The notes beneath the pieces are model-generated. The model was given only the letters and a program-made list of their open reading frames with translations, did no database searches and was not told the DNA's origin. Both the position numbers and the translations under genes were made by a program. From positions 1 through 15,652 of the forward strand of contig JADGJG010000613.1 of NCBI GenBank assembly GCA_027596195.1: a stretch of DNA of 15,652 nucleotides. Reading direction: 5' to 3'. Source of the stretch: Podochytrium sp. JEL0797. Its lineage: Eukaryota; Chytridiomycota; Chytridiomycetes; Chytridiales; Chytriomycetaceae. The first letter of the stretch is position 1. Each line of letters opens with the position of its first letter. Positions 1-9,244 of this stretch are shown here, in pieces.

Positions 1-1
1 A

Positions 2-274
2 GCCAAAAACCTACTCCTCACGCACTTTTCGCAACGATACCCCAAACTCCCGCGCCTCGACATGGAAAAACATCGTCAAGGTGAATCGGAAGAGAACCGC
101 ATGTTTGTGGGTGTCGCGTTTGATTCGCTGAGAATCCGCATCAAAGAGTTTGCGCAGCTCGAGCAACTGTATGGGCCGTTAAATACTCTGTGGGGAAGAG
201 TTGTGGAGGAGGAGGAGGCGGCGATTGCGAGTGGGGAGGTGGTTGTGCCGGCGGAGGAACAGAATAGCATGTGA
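2..274 (+). CDS. TRZ1: tRNase Z, long form (ELAC2/Trz1), C-terminal end, partial
   Basis: Zinc-dependent endonuclease that removes the 3' trailer from precursor tRNAs in nucleus and mitochondria. The frame is open from base 2, so the gene enters from the left; only the last 90 codons are here. The first residues contain LTHFSQRYP, the late conserved block of RNase Z that carries a metal-binding histidine (codon 23-25). About 30 residues on, VGVAFDSLRI followed by PLNTLWG matches the usual end of long-form tRNase Z, where a hydrophobic VAFD block is followed by a short helix. An acidic tail (EEEEAAIASGE) then ends at TGA 272-274. The ATG at 62 is internal, because the conserved histidine motif lies upstream of it. 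Whether the first bases follow an intron cannot be seen. The family call is from recognised motifs; the rest of the protein is outside the window. Confidence 0.85.
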   Translation, partial: AKNLLLTHFSQRYPKLPRLDMEKHRQGESEENRMFVGVAFDSLRIRIKEFAQLEQLYGPLNTLWGRVVEEEEAAIASGEVVVPAEEQNSM

Positions 275-1245
275 TTGATGATTAAAAGTTACAGGAATCC
301 TCCCAAACGAGGAGAAAAGAAGCCAAACCGTTTGAAAATCTATTTTTGGAAAACAACATTGGCACGTGACCTGGGAGATGAGGGTGGATACAGATTTGGC
401 GAAGCCACTGCCCTCACATCTTCCGTGCGCCATTCAAACCTCGGCTTTCAACATTGACGGACATTTCAATCCTTCATTCAAAACAAGCGCTCAATCTACA
501 AGCGTTTTTAGAAATGGAGAAAAAGAAAAAAATTGGAAATTTTCCGATCCCGAGAACAAAAGGAGGGCAAATTTTTTTTTTTCTGCCTCCATCGAAAAGT
601 TCTCTCCGAGCCCACAACACCCCCCCCAACCCTTCGAAAGCCCCACATCCGCTTTCCACCCACCGCCCGCCTTCTCAGCCTCAGTTCTCTAGTCGACTTG
701 CAACTCCCCGCACCTCGACTTTCCCTGACTTCTTTCCCGAGTCAGCAAAAACCCACTTCGGCGTCGCCGTTCAAACACTTGCTTGCGCTGGAGGGAAACA
801 CCCACAGCGCCCAGTAGAAAATCTCTTCAGAAACTCCATCAAGGTGAGCATATTTGTAATTTGCTGGCGGTGGAGCGAACCAGGAGAAGTGGTGTGCCCA
901 ATTTCGTGTGCATGGCTCTTCTGGGAAATTTTCTGCCTTCCACCCCGGTGATGCTGTTTGGATCTCTTACTGATTGCTGTGATCTCTTTCTTTCTTCCGC
1001 AGACACGTCCTTAACGGGATCTTGCCGCCTGGTTTGTCACCTAGTTACTTTGTTCGCTTGTCAAAAGAGGCTGACTTTTCTCTCCCTTTCCGCCTCCTCC
1101 TCAAACAGAGCCTCCACCTCCGCGGCACCTTTTGATCTACCTAGCTTGAACAGCTGTTTACCTACCCCGCAACAACTGCAACTTTCAAAGCCCAGCCCGC
1201 TTTCCCCGCTCCATTCCAAAAACGATTCACCCCCACAGCCAAGTT
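275..1245 (+). promoter_or_regulatory. Intergenic region and 5' leader of ornithine decarboxylase
   Basis: No protein gene is supported here. It holds the 3' end of the tRNase Z transcript and the promoter and leader of ornithine decarboxylase. A CACGTG core within CACGTGAC lies at 363-370, the kind of E-box bound by bHLH factors such as Cbf1. From about 600 to 760 the plus strand is strongly C/T-rich, common near fungal transcription starts. A probable 5'UTR intron is listed separately. The spliced leader from 1003 to 1245 contains no ATG upstream of the decarboxylase start, so no uORF is visible in that part. The open frames at 454-951 and 783-1280 have biased composition and are not credible genes. 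Confidence 0.6.
844..1002 (+). other. Probable 5'UTR intron of ornithine decarboxylase
   Basis: A canonical donor AAG|GTGAGC at 844 and acceptor TTTCTTCCGCAG ending at 1002 bracket 159 bp, with a TTACTGAT-like branch site about 30 bases before the acceptor. It is longer than the coding introns in this window (46-117 bp in the well-supported genes). There is no reading frame to test it, so it rests on the splice signals alone. Confidence 0.5.
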
Positions 1246-2746
1246 ATGAGAGAATCTGTCGACACCTACAACAACACTGAAATCAGCGAGCTAGTTGCAC
1301 GTACCCAAGTCCTTGGACTTTCCAAGGCGGTTCACCACATCAAGGATGAGGTGATTGCTGCGACCAATATGACCCATCACAAGCAGGAGGAGGATGTGAA
1401 GGAGTGTACCAAGAGTGTGCAGGCCATTATGAAGGAGAAGATGGACCACTATTATAGTTTGGAGGATAACTTTGAGGAGGAGGATGCGTTCTTTGTGGGT
1501 GATATGGGGGAGGTTGTGAGACAGCATGTGCAGTGGAAGGAGATGCTTCCACGTGTGGAGCCTTTCTATGGTGAGTTTTTATTTGTTCTTTAATTTTTTT
1601 TGGTCGGTGGCTGATTTTGTTTGTTTTGTTTTTGCAGCCATGAAGTGTTGCCCAGACCCCATGGTCATCAAGACCCTCGTGACCCTCGGTACCGGATTCG
1701 ACTGTGCTTCCCGCAGCGAGATTGAGACGGCCCTCCAATACGGCGTGGACCCCTCCAAAATCATTTACGCGAACCCGTGCAAGCAAACCTCGCACATTCG
1801 CTACGCGGGGTCCAAGGGCGTCCACATGATGACGTTCGACAATGCCGATGAGCTTCACAAGATCAAGCAGCATATGCCCAACGCGCAGTTGGTTGTGCGT
1901 GTCCTTGGGTCCGATGGGTCGCGGTCCTTGTGTAACTTGGGGCTCAAGTTTGGGGCGGCGCCCGCGGCAGTTCCGGGGTTGTTGCAGGTGGCTAAGGATC
2001 TCGAGTTGGATGTGATTGGAGTCAGTTTCCATGTTGGATCTGGATGCTTTGATGCGCAAGTGTTTGGAGACGCTGTGCGTGCTGCTGCTGGGGTGATTGA
2101 GGTGGCCAAGGACTTTGGGTTTGAGATGAGCATGTTGGATATTGGCGGTGGGTTCCCTTGCAACGGGGCGCCTGGGTTGACGTTCAAGGACATTGTGAGT
2201 GTTGTGCGTCCTGCGATTGATGAGCTCGTTCCGTCGCATATTCGCGTTATTGCGGAGCCGGGGCGGTACTATGCTGCTTCTGCGTTCACGTTGGCCGTCA
2301 ATGTCGTTGCGAGACGTGTGGTTCCTCGTGAGTCGAGCGTGGAGAACATGGTCGACTCGGCCGTGTACGTGCAGCCTCCTGCCTTGGCGGATGAGAACCA
2401 AGCCTACATGTACTACATCAACGACGGCATGTACGGATCGTTCAACTGCATCACATTCGACCACGCGATTGTGACGGCGCGCGTACTTGCCAAGGACGGC
2501 AAGTTTATGTACGGCGCGGAACTCGACGCTGTGAACCACCCCGAGTATCCTTGCAGCATCTGGGGCCCTACTTGTGATTCGATTGACTGTATTACGAAAG
2601 AAGGGTCGATGCCTGTGTTGAATGTCGGGGATTGGATGTACTTTGACCATATGGGGGCGTACACTTTGGCTGCTGCGTCTCGGTTCAATGGGTTCAAGAA
2701 GACGGAGATTTTGTACACCAATACGTATGTCGGGCATCATCACTGA
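1246..2746 (+). CDS. ODC: Ornithine decarboxylase
   Basis: PLP-dependent fold-III decarboxylase converting ornithine to putrescine, the entry step of polyamine synthesis; a cytosolic homodimer. Exons 1246-1570 and 1638-2746 are joined over a 67 bp GTGAGT...TTTGCAG intron that splits the alanine codon of PFYAMKC; the product is 477 aa. Visible signatures: Schiff-base lysine K111 in PFYAMKC; HVGSG at 240-244; glycine-rich phosphate loop GGGFP at 278-282; EPGRYY at 315-320; D371 in NDGMYGSFNC; catalytic cysteine C421 in WGPTCDS; GDWMYFDHMGAYT from 439. The last two motifs are contributed across the dimer interface in this family. ATG 1246 is the first in the spliced leader and gives an N-terminus about 40 residues longer than in mammals, as in fungal enzymes. 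The protein stops about 20 residues after FNGF, so it lacks the long C-terminal PEST degron of vertebrate ODC. Confidence 0.96.
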
Positions 2747-2944
2747 TTGTTGTGGATGGGGGTCTGTGTGGTGGAATAGTTTTTTTTTGGGTTCTGTTTT
2801 TCTCTCTCTATATTTTACTTTTTGAGATTCCGTGTGGTGAATGGAATACATTTTACTTTTTTTTATGAGAAGAGAGGGAAAGGGGAGACCCAACGGGGTT
2901 AGGAGTGCGACCAACCAAAAAAAAAAATCTCGACCACAGCAACC

Positions 2945-5900
2945 ATGGCCGACACACCCGACACTGAGGACACAGATTTCTCTACGGCCACCGAGAAGCG
3001 CGGACAGCGCAAGGAAGCGACCATCAAGCGGGTGGGTGGTGAAAGAGGGAGCTGTGTGCGGAGGAGATGGGACTGACGTTGTTTTGACCGTGTGGATGTA
3101 GAACCAGGCGCTTGCGGAGATGTCGGAGGATCTACGGAAGCGGAAGGTAGTGCGCTTGTATATAGAGGGAAGTGCTTCGAGAAGGGACTAACGGGCTTTG
3201 CGTAGGCAGCCGACTCGATGAAGCGATACGCATATCTGCTAGGACAGACGGACCTGTTTGGTACTAGTAGCTATAGCATTGGTTTAGTGTAGTGTACTCA
3301 TACACGAGGTAGCGCATTTCATCAACCTGCGCAAAATGCGCAACGAAGACGTGGCGATGCTCGAAGTGGCGACCGAGAACGAAAAGACAAAGAAGAAGGA
3401 GACGCCTGGGTATATATTCTTGTTGCTTCCTAGCTAGTAGACTTCTAGATCTGACCTTGATCTTCTCTAGTGCATCCCGGCGCAGAATGACCGAGAAGGA
3501 GGAGGACGAAGCACTCCTTCATGCCGACGAGGACTCGACTGAAGACAACCTGCACGTGTTTGACGAGTCGCCCTCGTGTGAGTGTGGTCTTTTCATTTGC
3601 GCATTCGCATTCGTTTCTGACTGTGCCCTCGCATTCAGACATCAAGGGCAAGATGCGAGACTACCAGATCCAAGGCCTCAACTGGCTCATTTCGCTGCAC
3701 CACAACGGTATCAATGGAATCCTTGCCGATGAGATGGTGCGTGTTTGGTTTCGAATTTCGGACATTGTTTTGACAACTCATCCCCAACACACGTACCCAG
3801 GGACTCGGCAAAACGCTTCAAACGATTTCGTTCCTCGGGTACCTCAAACACGTGGAAGGAATCAAGGGCAAACACTTGATTATCGTGCCCAAATCGACGC
3901 TGCACAACTGGATGAGTGAACTCAAGCGGTGGTGTCCGACGCTGGTTCCGTTCTTGTTCCACGGAGACAAGGAAGCGAGGGTATAGTTTTGTCTCCTTGA
4001 CTTCCCAACCAAATCCGCACAACTCACCCCGCAACTCCCCCTCCAAAAGGCCTCGCTCATCAAAGAATACCTCATCCCCGGCGACTTTGAAGTCTGCGTC
4101 ACGTCCTACGAAATGTGTCTCCTCGAAAAATCCGCCATGCGCAAAGTGACATGGGAATGTCTCGTGATTGACGAAGCGCATCGCATTAAGAATGAAAACT
4201 CGTCCCTCTCTCAAATCGTGCGCGAATTCAACTGTCGCAACCGCTTGTTGATCACGGGGACACCGTTGCAGAATAACTTGCATGAGTTGTGGGCGTTGTT
4301 GAATTTCCTTTTGCCCGATATTTTCAGTTCGAGTGAGGATTTTGATGAGTGGTTTCAGAGTCAGAATGGGGATCAAGATTTGGTTGTACAGCAGTTGCAT
4401 AAGGTGTGTGTGTGTGTGTTTTGTTGGTGGTGATACTGAGTGGGGGTGATTGTTGACGCGATTTCGTTTGTCGCCCAGGTGCTCCGTCCTTTCTTGCTCC
4501 GTCGCATCAAGATGGACGTGGAAAAGTCTCTTTTGCCAAAGAAACGCATCAACTTGTATGTTGGCATGTCAACCATGCAGCGCAAGTGGTATCAAAAGCT
4601 TCTCGAAAAGGACATTGACGCTGTGAATGGTGCGTTTGTGTGTGTCCTATTACCAGTGGTATTTCTGCCTTCTGACTTTTTCACCTGGTGGGTTGGGTGT
4701 TACAGGAAGCGTGGGCGGTCGCAAAGACGCGGGGAAAACGCGACTGCAAAACATTGTGATGCAGTTGAGAAAGTGCTGCAACCACCCGTACTTGTTTGAT
4801 GGCGCTGAGCCAGGCCCGCCCTTCACGACGGACGAGCATTTGGTTGAGAATGCGGGTGAGTTTTGACTGTGGGGGAGGGAAGAGTCGAAGGGTGAACTCG
4901 CGCGCTGACACACACAACGCGCACTTTACGAATTCGCTTACCAGGAAAAATGGCCATTCTCGACAAACTACTCGTTCGTCTCAAGGCGAGTGGGTCCCGC
5001 GTGTTGTTGTTTAGTCAAATGAGTCGTATGCTCGATATCCGTACGTTATTTTTTGTTTTTTGTCGTTTCCCTCAAATAACCGACCTCGCACCCCCGCACT
5101 TCTTGCCCAACCAGTGGAAGACTACTGCGTGTTCCGCGAATTTGATTACTGCCGAATCGACGGCAACACAGCGCACGAGGACCGCATCTCCTCGATTGAC
5201 GAATACAATGCGCCTGATTCGAAGAAATTCATTTTCTTGTTGACGACACGTGCGGGAGGGTTGGGTATCAATTTGGCGACGGCGGATATTGTGGTCATGT
5301 ATGATAATGATTGGAATCCGCAAGTGGTGAGTGAATTTTTTGTGGAGGAGAAGGGGGGAGGATGCCTAACTTGACTCGTTTTTTTAATCCCAGGATCTCC
5401 AAGCTGAAGACCGTGCGCATCGTATTGGACAGAAGAAGCAAGTGAATGTGTTCCGGTTCATTACGGAAAACGCGATTGAAGAGAAGGTGATTGATCGCGC
5501 GACGCAAAAGTTGAGGTTGGACCAGTTGGTGATTCAGCAGGGAAGGGCGGCGCAGGCCAAAGGTAAACACTGAGATGGACTCGACTTGTTTGGTTTATTT
5601 TTTGCGTGGTCGCTGATGTTCCTCGCTGTTTCCGTTACACCCTTACAGTCAGCACGGCCGCCTCCAAAGACGACCTCCTCTCCATGATCCAACACGGAGC
5701 CCAAAGCATCTTCCAGTCTTCCGACAGTACCATCAGCACGGACGACATTGAAGAGATTCTGAAGCGCGGGGAGGCCAAGACGCTCGAGCTCGATAGCAAG
5801 TACAAGAACATGGGGCTCGATGATGTGCAGAATTTCATGAGTGATGGTGCGAGTGGGAGTGTGTATCAGTGGGAGGGGTCGGATTTTAGTCAGGTTTGTG

Positions 5901-7373
5901 GGGGGTTTTTTTGTGAGGTTGCGGGAGGGGGGGGGGGGGGTTGCTGATTCTTGATTTTGTAGAAAAAGGAAGGAGGGAAGGGGGGGCTTGTGTGGATTGA
6001 GCCGAGTAAACGGGAGAAGAGGGGGAAATGTGAGGACTTGTTTTGTTTTTCTGTTCGCGGGCCTCTTTTACTTATCCAAATCGTTCACCCACACAATCAG
6101 TCGGCACCTACGCCGTGGACGATTACTACCGTAAAACCCTCAACCCAGGCGTCAAAGTATCCAGCGGACGACCCGTTCGCGTGCCGAAAATGACGACTCT
6201 CAACGATTTCCAATTCTACAGCCCGGAGCTCATTCAATTGGTTGAGAAGGAAGACTTTTTCAAGATGAAGGAGGCTGGATTTGTTGTGGAGAAACGCGTT
6301 GTGGCGACGCCTGTTGCTCCTGCTGCTGCTGTTGTTGCGGCGGCGGTAGGCGGAGCTGGTGTTGAGGGTGTGCCGGCGGCGGTGGTGGTGTTGGAGGAGG
6401 ATGATGAGGCGTTGGAGGCGGAGAGGGCGGAGATGCAAGCCAAGATTGATTCTGGTATGTCGCTTTTTTGGGGTGGCGTTTTGGTTTTTTTGTTGAGTTG
6501 TTTTTGGTTTGTAGCCGAACCCTTGACGGACGAGGAGCTCGAGGAAAAAGCGGAACTGTTGAAACGGTCGTTTGATCACTGGAACAAGAAGGAGTTCATG
6601 TCGTTTATTCGGGCGAATGAGAAATATGGGCGGTGAGTGCGGTTTCTTTTTTTTCTTTACCCCAATTGGTTATATCGTCCTTCTTTCTCATTTTCTTTGT
6701 TCTTTCTGATCTCATGCAGTTCGAACGTGGCTGCCATCTCGCAAGAAGTAGAAGGCAAATCACCCGAAGAAGTGGAACAGTACCACGCGCAGTTTTGGTC
6801 GCACTACAAGGAGATTACGGACTGGGAAAAGTACCTGACCATGATTGAGCGTGGAGAACACAAAATCGCCGTTCAAGTCAAGGTGCGCTGCGGCTTGCTG
6901 GGGCGGGGCGGGGGGTGTGGGGGGTGGGGGGGGGGGGTGGGGGGGCCGGGCGGGCCCCCGCCCCCCCGCGCCTGATTTGTTTTTTGTTGCGGGTGGCAGC
7001 TTGTGTCGTTGGAAAAGTATGGGTATGCTTCGGAGGACGTGTATGACCGTATGAAGGAGGATATCAAGCAGTCTCCGCTGTTTCGGTTCGATTGGTTCAT
7101 CAAGTCGCGAACGGCTGCGGTGAGTTTTTTTTTTGTTTTATTTTTTTTTGGAGAAAGGGGCTGACGGATTCGTGTTTTCCCGCACCTTTTCAGGAACTGA
7201 GCAAGCGATGTGCCACGCTGATTGCGATTCTGCAAAAGGAAGATGAGGGTGAGAATGGGGCGTATGCGGCTGTTGGGGCGGCCGGGGACAAGAGGCGGGG
7301 TGTTGAGGATGGAGTTGATGCGATTGGGGGACATGGTGGGGAGCCGAGTAAGCGTGGACGTAGGAAGAAGTGA
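2945..7373 (+). CDS. ISWI: ISWI-family chromatin-remodelling ATPase
   Basis: Nuclear SNF2-class motor that slides and spaces nucleosomes. Twenty exons: 2945-3031, 3102-3146, 3206-3260, 3313-3409, 3471-3577, 3639-3736, 3801-3980, 4050-4403, 4479-4629, 4706-4855, 4945-5040, 5115-5326, 5394-5562, 5649-5893, 5963-6029, 6101-6454, 6515-6632, 6720-6882, 7000-7119, 7194-7373; total 3048 nt, 1015 aa, every junction GT-AG and in phase. AutoN-like [11 protein letters not shown] precedes Walker A DEMGLGKT (K167), DEAH 264-267, TGTPLQNN from 292, [10 protein letters not shown] near 520 and DRAHRIGQ 550-557. NegC-like sequence (VYQWEGSDF), HAND (YAVDDYYR), SANT (about 838-895) and the end of SLIDE ([10 protein letters not shown]) follow; the tail RGRRKK suits nuclear import. 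The start AACCATGG is a strong context. Odd: about 40 residues between spacer helix and SLIDE are absent at the exon 18/19 junction, inside a G/C tract. An Ala/Val-rich insert near 775-805 looks lineage-specific. Confidence 0.95.
5927..5940 (+). repeat. G14 homopolymer in ISWI intron 14
   Basis: Fourteen consecutive G lie in the intron at 5894-5962. The tract is bracketed by two copies of GGTTGC (5917-5922 and 5939-5944). Splicing signals on both sides remain intact. Confidence 0.8.
6900..6970 (+). repeat. G-rich then C-rich low-complexity tract in ISWI intron 18
   Basis: About 50 bases of nearly pure G (with scattered C/T) pass directly into about 20 bases of nearly pure C. The tract fills most of the intron at 6883-6999, the longest in this gene (117 bp). 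It sits where the protein lacks about 40 family-conserved residues. G runs of three or more could form quadruplexes, but the G-to-C switch also fits two failing reads meeting head to head. Confidence 0.85.
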
Positions 7374-7440
7374 TTTTTTTCTTGGCGACGGGGTGGCGAG
7401 AGAATTTTTCGCGTTGGGTTGTGGTTTCTCGTTTTTTGAA

Positions 7441-7446
7441 AATAAA
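7441..7446 (+). terminator. Polyadenylation signal AATAAA of the ISWI gene
   Basis: A perfect AATAAA lies 68 bases after the ISWI stop codon, on the coding strand and in A/T-rich surroundings. It precedes the tail-to-tail minus-strand gene that ends at 7584. Confidence 0.55.
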
Positions 7447-7583
7447 TTATAGGTATAAAAAATGAAAGGGGAGGGGGGGTCGTGGAGGAGGATGGCGGTG
7501 ATGAATGAGGCAGGTCAGGTGGGGAAGGGGGAGTGTGATGACGAGAGTGGAATTGTGGATTCGTGATGGGCAAGTGATTTTCA

Positions 7584-8037
7584 TTAAATTGTAATGTAAT
7601 TATGAAGGAGAACGAAAGAGAGAATCACCCCCTTGAATAATCCTCCTTCCGCATTCATAATTCTTCTTCTTTTCTTTCGGAATTCCTCGGCTTGGACTCT
7701 CTCGTGTCGGACGACTTCACCGAAAGGTGAAATGAGCGTCCGCCACGTAATGACTGTCGCAACACGCACAAGTTTTGGCACCTGCCCCCCCCTCCCCCCC
7801 CGTGTTTTTGGCACTTCTCATTGCACGTTTGCTATTTTAGAATCGTAATCGTATTGGCCGGATATTGAGGTGAGCGACGGACTACACTGGGAGCCTTCTC
7901 GCGGCGTCCGTTGTGCGTACGAGGGGGTGTTTTTTGCCTCCTCCGAAACCGATACCCAGTCCTTTTTTTGGGTTTCTTTCGCGTTTTGCAGCTGAATGCT
8001 CTTTCCTCTTTTTGAAGTATCTCTGGATCGCTCCCAT
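7584..8037 (-). CDS. Small basic protein of unknown function, two exons (model)
   Basis: Not recognised. Model on the minus strand: exon 1 8037-7921 (39 codons, ATG in context GCGACATGG), intron 7920-7782 (139 bp, GTACGC...GGCAG), exon 2 7781-7584 ending TAA; both joints are phase 0 and the product is 104 aa. Exon 1 encodes a Lys/Arg-rich stretch (IQRYFKKRKEH, then GIGFGGGKK). Exon 2 encodes TVITWRTLISPFGEVVRHER, a basic EEFRKKRRRIMNAEGG segment and a hydrophobic end (GVILSFVLLHNYITI) that could be a membrane anchor. It is convergent with ISWI. Weak point: the acceptor follows a G8AG8 tract instead of a pyrimidine tract, and a 9-base repeat flanks that tract, so the frame at this junction is uncertain. 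Read without splicing, exon 1 stops after about 52 codons. Confidence 0.4.
7785..7801 (+). repeat. C8-T-C8 tract flanked by a 9-base direct repeat
   Basis: C8 at 7785-7792 and C8 at 7794-7801 are separated by one T. TTTTGGCAC occurs on both sides, at 7773-7781 and 7806-7814. The tract lies just before the proposed acceptor of the minus-strand gene at 7584-8037. Confidence 0.75.
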
Positions 8038-8473
8038 GTCGCGAGGCTCGCTGCGAGCGAGTTATTCGAAGGAAATAACAACGAACCGCAATGTCTGATT
8101 TTCGCGTTTTTTAACAGCCCAATATAATGTGTAAATATGTGTATCATTTTTTGTTTCCTCCTGGAGGTGGTGTGGGCATCGATGCAGGCGTGGGTCGCGT
8201 TTCTCCGTCCCGTTCCGCGTGTCGAAAATTTAGTGATCAAACAATGAGTGAGATTAACCCACACGGATCACGTCCGCCTCAATAAAATCAATTTGATTGC
8301 ACATGGACCTCTTGTTGGGTCTCTCTCCAGTCTCCAGGAACGACCGAGTCGGAATTGCAGAAACAGTGTTCGCGGATACTCGAACTTTTCACGCATTGCA
8401 AGAACTACTCTATTACTCTAAATTGTTCAGTGAATGGGTCGTTAGAATGAATCGGAGTGAGTCGTTGGGTCAG
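8038..8473. other. Intergenic, no gene seen
   Basis: This stretch separates two small minus-strand gene models and should hold the promoter of the one at 7584-8037. Open frames on both strands (for example 7818-8264 minus and 8297-8479 plus) read as low-quality protein with no recognisable motif. A short GCTCG/CGAGC hairpin sits at about 8046-8058. Nothing else is supported. Confidence 0.4.
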
Positions 8474-9067
8474 TCATAGTGGCGTCATTGGAATCCACAC
8501 AGCATGAAACGCGTCCTGCCCGGGTCCTTCTCTTGTGTCTTCAAATATGATATGCGCATCTTTGTCCTTCCTGGAATCAGCAAGTTAGCTCATTCTCCGA
8601 GTCGCCCCAAAGAATGATTCTGTTTTCCCCTTTCGCACCCTCTCCCTCGTTCACATCGCCACAGGATCAACCGGCAGCCCATTGGAAAAGTATTAATAAA
8701 TTCTGAAGTAAGGTTCCTCGACTTTATCAAACCAAAAGCGTCAAATATCAGTGTTGTTTTTGACACAAAGCCCGCTCTAGGTCTCTTGTGTTCAATTTGT
8801 ATGGAAAGCTGCAGGGGGTAGTGCTGCTTGACCTGAGGCCTCTGACAGTAACGGGGGTGTGGAGAATCTGCGACAGAATCGGCATCCTGGAATCACGACC
8901 TTGGTTTCGGAGAGGAAGATGATTCCGAAATTTGTCCGAAGATGAGTCACCTCTCGAATGGCTCATCTTAACTATTCTCCCACACGCGATGAGGATTCAT
9001 TATCGAATGTATTCTTGTTTTGGAGGAGTTCAACTGCGCTCATGATGTTCATATCCTCTGTGCGCAT
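8474..9067 (-). CDS. Unrecognised 134-aa protein, three exons (model)
   Basis: No family recognised. Minus-strand model: exon 1 9067-8984 (28 codons from ATG in CAAAATGCGC), intron 8983-8887 (97 bp, GTGGGA...GATTCCAG), exon 2 8886-8663, intron 8662-8571 (92 bp, GTGGCG...GATTCCAG with GCTAAC branch site), exon 3 8570-8474 to TGA. The spliced length is 405 nt. Exon 2 is the key support: its frame is open for about 100 codons, starts just after a stop, contains no early ATG, and reads as normal protein (QRPQVKQHYPLQLSIQIEHK, KTTLIFDAFGLIKSRN). Exon 3 reads FEDTREGPGQDAFHAVWIP. The N-terminus is MRTEDMNIMSAVELLQ. A GTGAAC donor at 8654 is an alternative but leads to a stop in exon 3's frame. It is divergent from the lipase. 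Confidence 0.45.
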
Positions 9068-9110
9068 TTTGAGCGAACTGCTTGAAATTTCAAAAAGTAT
9101 AGGTACTCTT

Positions 9111-9208
9111 TGAAGAAATGGTGTCAAGCGAGACCTCCTTGTCTTTGTTTCTCCATCCCAAACAAGGGGGTGGATGAATTATTTGAATTATTTTATCCGT
9201 CGTTCCAT
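9111..9208 (+). repeat. Degenerate direct repeat, copy 1
   Basis: TGAAGAAATGGTGTCAAG (9111-9128) matches copy 2 at 9245-9262 in 16 of 18 positions. Further on, GTGGATGAATTATTT (from 9170) and CCGTCGTTC match copy 2 at 9325 onward. The spacing between matches grows from 134 to 155 bases, so copy 2 carries about 21 extra bases in the middle. Confidence 0.55.
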
Positions 9209-9244
9209 GGAAAAGAGGGAAAAATGATTTTTTTGTATAAACTG

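Noticed and set aside
454..1280. Overlapping plus-strand open frames in the ODC leader region
   Set aside because: Composition follows the C/T-rich DNA, no domain is visible, and they cross a probable leader intron.
1427..2914. Antisense 495-codon open frame across ornithine decarboxylase
   Set aside because: It is a mirror of the strongly biased decarboxylase codons, runs through that gene's intron and gives Arg/His/Pro-rich sequence with no motif.
6097..6579. Antisense 160-codon frame opposite ISWI HAND region
   Set aside because: It crosses a well-supported sense intron and has low-complexity Arg/Ser/His sequence.
6883..6999. Coding extension through ISWI intron 18
   Set aside because: The plus frame gives only Gly/Arg/Pro-rich sequence, unlike any SLIDE domain, whereas splicing restores the family sequence.
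7690..7760. Self-cleaving ribozyme or SECIS element near the GAAA hairpin
   Set aside because: The conserved core of a hammerhead (CUGANGA with GAAA) and the paired quartet of a SECIS are not present in the right places.
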